Origin: Nitrosomonadales bacterium
Lineage (GTDB): Bacteria > Pseudomonadota > Gammaproteobacteria > Burkholderiales > Gallionellaceae
NCBI GenBank assembly: GCA_016218465.1
Contig: JACREA010000061.1
Location: 1 to 7,430 of the forward strand
DNA length: 7,430 nucleotides
Direction: 5' to 3'
Part shown: positions 1 through 6,525 of the stretch, in pieces
Layout: each line of letters starts with the position of its first letter
Numbering within the stretch: the stretch's first letter is position 1
Translations under genes and position numbers: made by a program
Notes under the pieces: generated by a model
Seen by the model: the letters and a program-made list of their open reading frames with translations, nothing else
What the model was told of the DNA's origin: nothing
Databases searched by the model: none

Positions 1-771
1 AATTTTGCGCAGCCCTTCTACTGCCATAACTTTTACGGACAGCCAGCTCAGATAGAGAACTGCAAGCAGCGCGCCGATCCGATGCATCCAGTGAATTGCC
101 GTCAGCTGTTCAACAGATAGCGGTGTTGCGGAGTAAGTCCGGCTGTATGAAAAATCCATCGGCGGCAGCAGTGAGCCTTTGCAGAGAGGAAAATCAGTAC
201 AGGCAAGTGCGGCAAAATTGGAACTCACCCAACCGCCGAGCATTATCTGAACCAGCAGCAGCACAAAACCAAGCAATGAAAAAGTGCGCCATTTCCGCCC
301 GTCCGCAGCTCCAACAGCACCAAGCGGTGTCATCTGGCTCAGCGCAATCCACATCAATAATGTCAGCATGGCAATCCCGCCCGCCAGATGCACCGAGACA
401 ATGACGGGTCGCGGCAGATGGTAAAAAGACCAAACACCGAATATCGCCATAAACACCATTAGAACCAGATACAAGGTTGGAAGCAATGGCGATTGCCGCA
501 ACTCCTTGCGCTTCTTCCACGAAAGTGCGCAAACTGCGACAGCCAGAATACCCAGCAGCTGTACCACTTGGCTATGCAGCTTCCACTGCCATGAAGTATG
601 TCCGCGCGCAGCTCCGGTTTGAGGCTGCTGCCTTTCCTTCAACGCGTTTTCCTCATAGCAGGCAGGCCAGTTGGAACAGCCAAGGCCGGCATCCGAAAGC
701 CGGGCATAAGCACTCAGGACAACGGCAAAAAAAGTGAGCAAACAAGTCGCCAGAACCAGCTTTAAATACAT
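1..771 (-). CDS. Divergent COX15/CtaA-family heme A synthase paralog, C-terminus beyond the left edge
   Basis: Reading leftward from the ATG at 769-771 gives 257 codons without a stop up to base 1, so only the C-terminal part is missing. The protein is an integral membrane protein with hydrophobic segments near residues 3-22, 66-84, 98-117, 122-145, 164-184 and 224-247. Family marks are ARLSDAGLGC (23-32), the Cys pairs C32/C38 and C191/C197, VSVHLAGG with H128, the ACTDFPLCKGSL loop, and IHWMHR with H227/H230. In the family, heme A synthase oxidises the C8 methyl of heme O to make heme A for cytochrome oxidase. Here the second helix reads WKLHSQ: H66 is kept, but the Glu three residues before it is Trp (W63) and the Arg after it is Ser. 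The first external loop is also shorter than in the paralog at 1791-2870. An AGG about ten bases upstream supports the start. Family membership is sure; heme A synthase activity is doubtful. Confidence 0.9.
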   Translation of the reverse strand, partial: MYLKLVLATCLLTFFAVVLSAYARLSDAGLGCSNWPACYEENALKERQQPQTGAARGHTSWQWKLHSQVVQLLGILAVAVCALSWKKRKELRQSPLLPTLYLVLMVFMAIFGVWSFYHLPRPVIVSVHLAGGIAMLTLLMWIALSQMTPLGAVGAADGRKWRTFSLLGFVLLLVQIMLGGWVSSNFAALACTDFPLCKGSLLPPMDFSYSRTYSATPLSVEQLTAIHWMHRIGALLAVLYLSWLSVKVMAVEGLRKI

Positions 772-800
772 GTGTTATTTACCTGGTGTGCCATTGAAAA

Positions 801-809
801 ATTGTATCA
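801..809 (-). promoter_or_regulatory. Putative extended -10 promoter for the divergent COX15 paralog
   Basis: On the minus strand the sequence reads TGATACAAT, which is an extended -10 (TG, one base, TACAAT, 5/6 to consensus). It would start a leader of about 20-25 bases before the ATG at 771. The best -35 at 16-base spacing is TGGATT (823-828), which matches only 3 of 6 and lies inside the end of the neighbouring inverted-repeat element. No transcription data exist for this call. Confidence 0.35.
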
Positions 810-816
810 CTTCAAA

Positions 817-951
817 CCAAATAATCCATTAGCCTGTCATTCCCGCGCAGGCGGGAATCCAGCAAGGACAAACATCCCGCGAAGCGGACAAAACCGCAAT
901 GTTGCCCCGCTACGCGGGAATGACGCAGTTTTTTGCTAATGAACTATTTGG
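817..951. repeat. Nested inverted-repeat element (MITE-like, dRS3-like units)
   Basis: The outer 17-base ends at 817-833 and 935-951 are inverted copies with two mismatches (CCAAATAATCCATTAGC against CCAAATAGTTCATTAGC). Inside them a perfect 12-base inverted pair, GTCATTCCCGCG, lies at 836-847 and 913-924. Three small hairpins sit in a row: an 8-bp stem at 839-858 with loop GCAG, a 4-bp stem at 877-887 with loop GAA, and a 5-bp stem at 906-918 with loop TAC. The first has the ATTCCC-N8-GGGAAT form of the neisserial dRS3 repeat. No protein is encoded and I see no clear target-site duplication. It separates the end of the pentapeptide gene from the start of the COX15 paralog. It could be a non-autonomous mobile element or a REP-like family; copies elsewhere in the genome would decide. 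Confidence 0.7.
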
Positions 952-989
952 GTCCAAGCGAGACGCCAAACCCAGCGAATCAACTGTTT

Positions 990-1601
990 TTATTTTGGAC
1001 AGCCGCTATTATTAACGCTTCGGTCTGGCATGGTGGTTTTACAAAATATTGCGCCATCCAGAATGGTGTTGCGCAAATCGGTACCAATCAGTGTTGCCTC
1101 AGTAAGATCGACGCGCGTGAGGTTGGCATTGTCCAAAAGAGCCATGATAAATACCGTCCCTTTTGCATTGGCGCCTGTCAGATCGGCTCCTTTAAGATTG
1201 GCCAGTGAACAATCTGCGCCCGCCAGGTTGGCTTCCCTGAGATTGGCATCCGGCAAGGAGCTTTCTGACAGATTGGCTTTGGCAAGATTTGCATGCGACA
1301 AGTTTGCACCAGTCATATATGTTTCGGACAAGTTGGTTCCTGACAGGTTGGCGCCGGATAAATCTGCTTTTATCAGGTTAGCCTCCGTGATTCTGTCGGC
1401 GCTCAAGTTGGCGCCCGACAGATTGGCGCCCGACAGATTGGCACCAGATAAATTTGACTTGGTCAGATCAACACCGGAAAGATTGGCGCCTTGGCAATTT
1501 GTTTTTCGTTTGATCTGGCAACCATTGACAGTTTGCTGTGCCTCAACTGAGGAGGCAAACAATACCGCAATAATAAATGTCCCGCATGCAAAATATCTCA
1601 C
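990..1601 (-). CDS. Secreted pentapeptide-repeat protein
   Basis: I start this gene at the GTG (1599-1601), not at the upstream ATG at 1658. The GTG follows AAGGG at normal distance and directly begins a clean Sec signal peptide, MRYFACGTFIIAVLFASSVEA, with probable cleavage before QQ (21/22). The 203-residue product then has a pentapeptide domain from about residue 37 to 185: successive A(N/D)Lxx units such as GANLSGANLSGANLS, forming a right-handed beta-helix in this family. It is capped by Cys-containing ends (GCQIKRKTNC at 27-36; FCKTTMPDRSVNNSGC at 186-201), which may form disulfides in the periplasm. The C-terminal CKTTMPDxSVNNSGC tail recurs in many pentapeptide proteins. Function is unknown: a scaffold or binding role is possible, and nothing points to gyrase protection. 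It diverges from the COX15 gene at 1791. Confidence 0.85.
   Translation of the reverse strand: MRYFACGTFIIAVLFASSVEAQQTVNGCQIKRKTNCQGANLSGVDLTKSNLSGANLSGANLSGANLSADRITEANLIKADLSGANLSGTNLSETYMTGANLSHANLAKANLSESSLPDANLREANLAGADCSLANLKGADLTGANAKGTVFIMALLDNANLTRVDLTEATLIGTDLRNTILDGAIFCKTTMPDRSVNNSGCPK
1408..1452 (-). repeat. 15-bp tandem repeat inside the pentapeptide gene
   Basis: The plus strand has TTGGCGCCCGACAGA twice exactly (1408-1422, 1423-1437), then a degenerate third copy (1438-1452). Each copy is five codons, equal to one pentapeptide turn (SGANL). Near-identical copies suggest recent in-frame duplication or slippage; gain or loss of one would lengthen or shorten the helix by one coil face without a frameshift. 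Confidence 0.8.
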
Positions 1602-1790
1602 TGAATTTCCCTTACCATTAATAGCGATTTCAATCGGCGGCAGTCTCATGATTGCCAAACTGTCATGTAGAATACCACCATCGTGATGACTTTCCGCAAG
1701 GACAAGCGCACAACATAGCCGTTTGCTTCCTCAATCAGAAAACCTGCTGCACACCGGAAATATCCAAATACCTGACATGGGAAATATATC

Positions 1791-2870
1791 GTGTTGATTC
1801 AACTAGCCATCATGGGAATGCTGGCGGCGCTGCTGCCTCTGTCTATCGTCTGGGTATCAAATGACACCGACAAATACCGCAAGCTGATATGGGTCACGCT
1901 ATTTCTCACGTTCGATTTGATCATGTTCGGCGCATTCACCCGGCTGACCGATTCCGGTCTCGGATGCCCTGATTGGCCCGGCTGTTACGGGCAGGCCAAT
2001 CCGCTGCAGGCACATGCTGACATCAGCGCCGCCGAAACCGCGATGCCGACTGGCCCGGTGACCGTCATGAAAGCATGGATCGAAATGATACATCGCTACT
2101 TTGCCATGGGTATCGGTGTGTTGATCGTCTCGATGATGGTGATCGCATGGCGCAAGTGGCTGCAATCAGGCCGCAAGGAAAGCCGTTTTTCGCCGGTATT
2201 CCCAACGGTCATATTTGCATTCGTTTGCCTTCAGGGCGCTTTCGGCGCATGGACCGTCACGATGAAACTGCAACCGGTCATCGTGACTACTCACCTGTTG
2301 CTGGGCATGTCGTTACTCGCACTTTTGACCTGGTTTGGCGCTCGCCAAAGCAATCACCCTCCGGTATCAAAATTGGCAGCTTCGCTGCTCATACCGGCGG
2401 CACTGGCTGCCGCGCTGCTGGTGATCCAGATCGCGCTCGGAGGCTGGGTCAGCACTAACTATGCGGCTCTGGCCTGCACGGATTTCCCGCTATGTCAGGG
2501 ATCTCTATTTCCACAAATGGATTTTGCCAACGGCTTCACGTTATGGCGTGATTTGGGCATGACTGCCAAAGGCGAATATCTGCCCTTCCCAGCATTGATC
2601 GCAATCCACTGGACGCATCGCGCTTTCGCTTTTGTCGTGATTTTGATGGTTGCCAGCGTGGCATTTGCCGCACTCAAAATTGAAGGACTGCGCAATACCG
2701 CACGCTCGCTTCTGGTCATGATTGCGCTGCAATTTACCACCGGCGCTTTGACTGTATTCCTGGACTTTCCGCTGGTATTGGCCGTCATGCATAATGGCGG
2801 CGCGGCACTTCTCCTGCTGTTGCTGGTATCGTTAAATTATAAAATTCGATCCGCATCCAAAACCGCATAG
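1791..2870 (+). CDS. ctaA: Heme A synthase, COX15/CtaA family
   Basis: This 359-residue polytopic membrane protein converts heme O to heme A, the cofactor of aa3-type cytochrome oxidases. It begins with an extra helix (about 4-22), followed by the family's eight-helix body. Motifs in order: TRLTDSGLGCPDWPGCYG (50-67, C59/C65), a long periplasmic loop, IEMIHRYF with E98 and H101, VTTHLLLG with H168, ALACTDFPLCQGS with C229/C235, AIHWTHR with H273/H276, and VMHNGGAALLL with H334. By family knowledge, E98/H101/H168 belong to the catalytic N-terminal half and H276/H334 hold heme b in the C-terminal half. All are present, so it should be active. GTG at 1791 is the likely start, with GGGAA just upstream; ATG at 1812 would cut into the first helix. 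No cox structural genes are in the window. The gene converges on the lipoprotein gene, with 15 bases between their stops. The symbol follows the bacterial family name; cox15 is used equally. Confidence 0.93.
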   Translation: MLIQLAIMGMLAALLPLSIVWVSNDTDKYRKLIWVTLFLTFDLIMFGAFTRLTDSGLGCPDWPGCYGQANPLQAHADISAAETAMPTGPVTVMKAWIEMIHRYFAMGIGVLIVSMMVIAWRKWLQSGRKESRFSPVFPTVIFAFVCLQGAFGAWTVTMKLQPVIVTTHLLLGMSLLALLTWFGARQSNHPPVSKLAASLLIPAALAAALLVIQIALGGWVSTNYAALACTDFPLCQGSLFPQMDFANGFTLWRDLGMTAKGEYLPFPALIAIHWTHRAFAFVVILMVASVAFAALKIEGLRNTARSLLVMIALQFTTGALTVFLDFPLVLAVMHNGGAALLLLLLVSLNYKIRSASKTA

Positions 2871-2885
2871 CTGACCTTGTATTGC

Positions 2886-3551
2886 TTACTTCGGGGCCGC
2901 CTTCATGTCAGGCTTTTTCGGGGAAACATGGGTCAATCTCACATTGAGCGCTTCGCTTTTTTCAGTGACATAATCGCTGCCTTGATCAAAGCGCCATACC
3001 CAAGCCCCGGCACGTCTGGTTTTGAACGTTGTATCAGTCCAGTATTTACCGGCCTGAGATTCCGGGAAATAGGCTTTTGGAAGAGTCGGTCCGGGAAGAG
3101 GGATGCTGGTGTCTACGATGGTGTTCAACTCAAAACGACTTGGCAGATACCAATCATTTAGGCCGCAAAGTTTTATTGCATTAACCGCCTTGATATAGGA
3201 ATCGGTATCGCAATTGCTGCCGGTACATACCCCACCCTTGTCCTTGCCCGCGTAACCGCCATTGGTATTTTGATCGGGATCGTACCAACTGTAAGTATTA
3301 TTGACGTTCTGCAAACCGGACTCGGGAGTTTTTACTTCCCAGGTCAGACCTGATTGATTATCACGCACACATGCCCATGGTTTTTTGACATAGTCGCTGC
3401 CGTCATTCTCACTGCCATCCTGATTAATACGAGTCATGTTGAATACGAATGGCTTGGGATTGGGCGTATCGCCGCAACCGGTTAATAAAACGGAACACAG
3501 CATCAGCAAAATAATGCTGTTGTACGAAAAGGTGGAGTTCTTTGGCAGCAT
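2886..3551 (-). CDS. DUF1566 (Lcl_C) domain lipoprotein
   Basis: The 221-residue product has a lipoprotein signal peptide: a basic start, a hydrophobic stretch (13-24) and lipobox LLTGC with acylated C26. Residue +2 is Gly, so retention in the inner membrane by an Asp signal is not expected and the outer membrane is likely. The remainder matches the DUF1566/Lcl_C pattern: C61-VRDNQSGLTWEVKT, NTYSWYDPD (85-93), a loop with C109/C114, TDSYIKAVNAIKLCGLNDWYLPSRFELNTIVD (116-147, C129), YFPES and KYWTDTT (161-175), AWVWRFDQG (183-191), and VRLTHVS near the end. Such proteins are typically surface or periplasmic with a compact C-type-lectin-like fold and no known enzymatic role. A single domain with a lipid anchor suggests a small surface protein. 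AAGG about ten bases before the ATG supports the start. Confidence 0.88.
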   Translation of the reverse strand: MLPKNSTFSYNSIILLMLCSVLLTGCGDTPNPKPFVFNMTRINQDGSENDGSDYVKKPWACVRDNQSGLTWEVKTPESGLQNVNNTYSWYDPDQNTNGGYAGKDKGGVCTGSNCDTDSYIKAVNAIKLCGLNDWYLPSRFELNTIVDTSIPLPGPTLPKAYFPESQAGKYWTDTTFKTRRAGAWVWRFDQGSDYVTEKSEALNVRLTHVSPKKPDMKAAPK

Positions 3552-3622
3552 GCTATTTTTGACCTTGGTTAGTTGGCGAAGCCGGAAATAATTTTTGACA
3601 ATCTCTCGTGGCGAGGCCTTGC

Positions 3623-3651
3623 ATTATCATTTAATCGCATTCATTGTTCAA
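3623..3651 (-). promoter_or_regulatory. Putative sigma70 promoter for the DUF1566 lipoprotein gene
   Basis: On the minus strand TTGAAC (3646-3651, 4/6 to -35) and GATAAT (3623-3628, 5/6 to -10) are separated by exactly 17 bases. Transcription would start near 3616, leaving a leader of about 65 bases before the ATG at 3551. The site lies between the end of the glycosyltransferase gene (3681) and the lipoprotein start, so the lipoprotein is probably its own transcription unit. Confidence 0.5.
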
Positions 3652-3680
3652 TGCAGGAGGAGACTATGACATTGAACGCA

Positions 3681-4787
3681 TCAGGGATACCTCTTTAAAA
3701 CCCTGCGAATTCCGGCTTCCAGCCAATCAGCTGCCTGAATTGCCCCTTCTGGAAGAACCGGCTCTGGTCGCGGGACATTCCATATCCCTCTCAGCAAATC
3801 TTCAATCTTTCCCCTTCCCAAATCATCTCGCGGCACTTCACGGCACAGGCCGTGCTGTTGCAGCCATTCAATCAGGGCGGGCGATTCCGGCCAGTCGGCG
3901 CGGTTGACATAGAGCACCGGTACGCCGCTGCACGCAGCTTCGACGAAACTGCCGTAGCCCGGCTTGCAGATCAGTGCATCACTGCTGGCGAGCAGGTCGC
4001 TGAAACTCATCGGCAAGGATTCGATGACGATAGCATCGGGATGTTCGACCTGCCAGCTCTGCTGTACCAGCCAGCGCACTCCGGCTATGCGCGGCCAGCG
4101 TTCGATAGGCAGGCGGCTGGCAATACCGCCCAGGCTGACCAGCACCAGCTTCTCTTCCTTCGACAACCTCAAGTGACGATCAAGCTCATCGCGCCGGTTA
4201 TTGCCAACATCGGCGATGGGTGCAACAGTAACAAGATTTGGCAGACGCTCCATCGCCATGCAGGGTGTGGCGCGCAGAAAGGCATCGGCACTGGCGTAAC
4301 AGGATTGGATCTGCATGGCGATGGCGTCATCGCCGCAATAGTGGCGGTAGATTTCCGCCCAGTTCAGCGAACACAGCGCTGCATTCGGAATGCCTGCCCG
4401 CTGCGCTCCCGCCAGCGGCAGATAACCGACGTTGGACAACACCATGTCCGCGCCGAGCTCGTGCAGCAGACCTGCCTCCTCGGCGACGTGCGCATCCCGA
4501 TCAGAATGAAAGGCGCGATAGGCCGCGCAACTCTCCTCGACGAGAACATCCAGCGCCGAAGACATCACCATGCCGATATCGCCCTCGCTGGGCAGATGCG
4601 CGAACGGCACATGGATGCGCGAACGCAAATGTGCAAGCGGCACGGTAGAGCGCACCGTCAGGCGCAGCTGCGGCATCCGCTGATGCAGCAGATTCAGGAT
4701 CGGCGCTGTCTGCGCGACATGGCCGAAACCGTGGCCGGAGATGGAGACGACGAGGTGGCAGTTCATTTCATGGGATTGGATTGTCAC
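3681..4787 (-). CDS. GT-B fold, MurG-like glycosyltransferase
   Basis: The 368-residue soluble protein has the two-domain plan of GT-B nucleotide-sugar transferases. The N-terminal half begins with VVSISGHGFGHVAQTAPIL (13-31), a glycine-rich loop like the acceptor-side GGTGGH loop of MurG. The C-terminal half has KLVLVSLGGIA (213-223), a hydrophobic link, and SDALICKPGYGSFVEAACSGVPVLYV (269-294), which fits the donor-binding region of GT28/GT1 enzymes (GY/GT..E..A.GVP). No membrane helix or signal peptide is visible. Donor and acceptor cannot be told from sequence. It follows the beta-rich protein gene by about 40 bases and the GpsA-like gene further upstream, perhaps one transcript. The start is uncertain: GTG at 4787 or ATG at 4766 (residue 8), neither with a good Shine-Dalgarno. 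A long open frame on the other strand (3852-4952) is its shadow. Confidence 0.75.
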   Translation of the reverse strand: MTIQSHEMNCHLVVSISGHGFGHVAQTAPILNLLHQRMPQLRLTVRSTVPLAHLRSRIHVPFAHLPSEGDIGMVMSSALDVLVEESCAAYRAFHSDRDAHVAEEAGLLHELGADMVLSNVGYLPLAGAQRAGIPNAALCSLNWAEIYRHYCGDDAIAMQIQSCYASADAFLRATPCMAMERLPNLVTVAPIADVGNNRRDELDRHLRLSKEEKLVLVSLGGIASRLPIERWPRIAGVRWLVQQSWQVEHPDAIVIESLPMSFSDLLASSDALICKPGYGSFVEAACSGVPVLYVNRADWPESPALIEWLQQHGLCREVPRDDLGRGKIEDLLRGIWNVPRPEPVLPEGAIQAADWLEAGIRRVLKRYP

Positions 4788-4826
4788 TCAAAAATAATTC
4801 AAGCCCCTTTAGCTCGTCGAATCAAA

Positions 4827-5396
4827 TTAGATGCGAATCAGCACAGAAGTAGCTTCCGGAGGATTAGAGTAGCTCAGCGTAACTTTATCTTTTTTGGCAT
4901 TGGTGTCGACACCAAACTCAAACGTGCCACTTCGCATATCCCCCCATACTGACGTCTCGGTGAAAACATTGCCGGTGGTTTGAAGGCGAGCACGATATAC
5001 TGTTGTGGAAATGAAAAATCCATTTGCGTCCTGTGAAAACTCAAACGTTCCGTTGTAGTAGGTGCTATCACCGTCAAAGTATCCAATGTATGTTCCATCC
5101 GCGCGTAGAAATATATCCTCTCCCTGGTCTCCCGTTTCTGTTGGTTCGGCATCATGATGCCAATGACCGATGATCGATTCCGAAGTACCGGGTTCGGTTC
5201 GCCTCCATCGGAAAGGTCGAGATGGATCGCTATGGAAGCATCCCCAGAATAACGTATCAGCATCAGGGAGTTGGTAAGGTTTATTTTCATAAACTACATA
5301 CCAAAAGCCGTCTCCACTTTGCGTGTCCTGTGCAATCTGAACAACCGTTCCGTCACCAGCCTTCCACAACCCGATAAACCGACTGTCTAAAGCCAT
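4827..5396 (-). CDS. Hypothetical beta-rich protein, 189 residues
   Basis: I do not recognise this family. The start at ATG 5396 follows AAGGAAC at good spacing, and a nearer ATG at 5401 gives only four codons. There is no signal peptide or membrane helix, so it should be cytoplasmic. The sequence is rich in aromatic residues, Gly, Thr and Asp, and alternates as in beta strands. An N-terminal unit (about 7-66: FIGLWKAGDGTVVQIAQD, GFWYVVYENKPY, FWGCFH) is followed by a second (about 75-162: IIGHWHHDAEP, GEDIFLRADGTYIGYF, YYNGTFEF, FFISTTVYRARLQ, VFTETSVWG). The GHW...RADGTY...GTFEF order recalls small lipocalin-like barrels, but this is only a resemblance. Its base composition looks poorer in GC than the genes on both sides, so it may be a later insertion between them. 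Confidence 0.7.
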   Translation of the reverse strand: MALDSRFIGLWKAGDGTVVQIAQDTQSGDGFWYVVYENKPYQLPDADTLFWGCFHSDPSRPFRWRRTEPGTSESIIGHWHHDAEPTETGDQGEDIFLRADGTYIGYFDGDSTYYNGTFEFSQDANGFFISTTVYRARLQTTGNVFTETSVWGDMRSGTFEFGVDTNAKKDKVTLSYSNPPEATSVLIRI

Positions 5397-5487
5397 TTCA
5401 TGTTCCTTTCTCGAATGAGCACAATTACGTTCAAGACCGCGTGCAGGTTTCCAAAGCCAAGTAGAGATGAAAATTCTTACCTACATT

Positions 5488-6402
5488 TCATATCGCGCAG
5501 CTCTCTGTCTCCCTCAATTGCTTCAGATATTCCTCCACTCTTTCGCGCAATGTCTCCGGTGCGGTGACGATGTCATGCACCAGCGCGAACAAGGGATAGG
5601 CGCTCCACTCGAACAGGTGATATTTTTCCACCATCTGCAAGGTATGCACCCCCTCGCCGGAAATGTCCGACCATTCGCCGCGAACCAGTTGCTGCCCGAG
5701 CGCATGGTGATGTGAGCCCGCACTCGTCGCAGTCGTCAACAGATCGCCCAGTCCGGCATAACTGAATGGCGTGTGCATCTGCCCGCCGAACGATTGCACG
5801 ATGCCCGACAGCTCTGCGATCGCGGCGACCATCAGATGCCCCCGCATGTTGTCGCCCAGTTTCAGCTCATCCGCCACGCCGAACATGATCGCATACACAT
5901 TCTTCAGGATCACCGACCAGCTCCTGCCGTGCATATCCGCCGCCTGCTGGCAGACCAGAGTGCTGCCCCGGAACAGGCTTTCAATCACTTCAAAATCAGC
6001 TGCCTCGGATAACACCACATCGGCAAACCCGTGCTGCCCCGTTGCGAGCTCCTTCGAGATCATCGGGCCATACACCACGCCGTAGTGGTGTTTGCCGGCA
6101 AACACATGCTCGAACACCTGCGCTGCCGTCCGCCCCGATTCATCCAGCCCCTTCGCGATGGTCAGGCACAGGCTGTCTTTCGCAAGATACGGCGCGATGC
6201 GGCTGGCGATCTCATCATGCGGATTCACCGGCAGGCAGAACAGGATCACCTGCGCCTCGGCGACCTCTTCCTCCAGCGTCGCTTTGGCTCCCTTCACCAC
6301 CGTGCCCATGTTCCAGATGCGCACATCGTGACGCGCCGCCAGCAGATACTCCATGGCATGCCCCATCTTGCCGTAGCCCAGAATCAATACGCGTTGTTTC
6401 AT
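5488..6402 (-). CDS. GpsA-like NAD(P)-dependent glycerol-3-phosphate dehydrogenase homolog, divergent
   Basis: The 304-residue protein follows the GpsA plan: a Rossmann N-terminal domain with LGYGKMGHA (GxGxxG at 9-14), VILFCLPV (52-59) and TIAKGLDESGR (81-91, K84), then YGPMISKELATG (111-122), LKNVYAIMFGVADELKLGDN (166-185, K167), and AGLGDLLTTATS (216-227, D220). In the family it reduces dihydroxyacetone phosphate to sn-glycerol-3-phosphate for phospholipid synthesis. It is odd in three ways: it is about 30 residues shorter than usual, it lacks the RxNxxYLPG-type stretch after the second Rossmann strand, and where GpsA has SRNR it has SHHH (230-233), losing the conserved Arg-Asn of the substrate/cofactor site. 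It may therefore act on another keto-phosphate or be a specialised paralog. The start is well supported by GAGG eight bases before the ATG. It heads the leftward cluster and diverges from the coiled-coil gene. Confidence 0.8.
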   Translation of the reverse strand: MKQRVLILGYGKMGHAMEYLLAARHDVRIWNMGTVVKGAKATLEEEVAEAQVILFCLPVNPHDEIASRIAPYLAKDSLCLTIAKGLDESGRTAAQVFEHVFAGKHHYGVVYGPMISKELATGQHGFADVVLSEAADFEVIESLFRGSTLVCQQAADMHGRSWSVILKNVYAIMFGVADELKLGDNMRGHLMVAAIAELSGIVQSFGGQMHTPFSYAGLGDLLTTATSAGSHHHALGQQLVRGEWSDISGEGVHTLQMVEKYHLFEWSAYPLFALVHDIVTAPETLRERVEEYLKQLRETESCAI

Positions 6403-6525
6403 ACTTGCACCTCGTTTAGACAGATGGACGATATCCTAAATTGAAAAAGTTCGCGAATGCGTGTTAACTCAACCTGACCACCTTGGATCGACCTTCTTGG
6501 GCTCGTAAGCAATTGCCGGACAAAA

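Noticed and set aside
194..532. Cys-rich minus-strand frame of 112 codons
   Set aside because: It is a shifted frame of the COX15 paralog, which is open through this whole stretch in its own frame with strong family motifs.
905..934. GC hairpin followed by a T-run as a plus-strand terminator
   Set aside because: Ten bases separate the stem (906-918) from the T-run, and no plus-strand gene ends here. On the minus strand no U-run follows the hairpins.
817..951. CRISPR-like repeat array
   Set aside because: The repeated units are inverted hairpins of different length with no regular spacers, so this is a palindromic repeat element.
1030..1686. Plus-strand frame of 218 codons with periodic SAPxRLA-type repeats
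   Set aside because: The periodicity is the reverse complement of the pentapeptide repeats; the minus strand has the signal peptide, family repeats and ribosome site.
3852..4952. Open plus-strand frame of 366 codons
   Set aside because: It is antisense to the glycosyltransferase and part of the beta-rich gene. Its product has no domain logic, whereas the minus-strand frame shows clear GT-B motifs.
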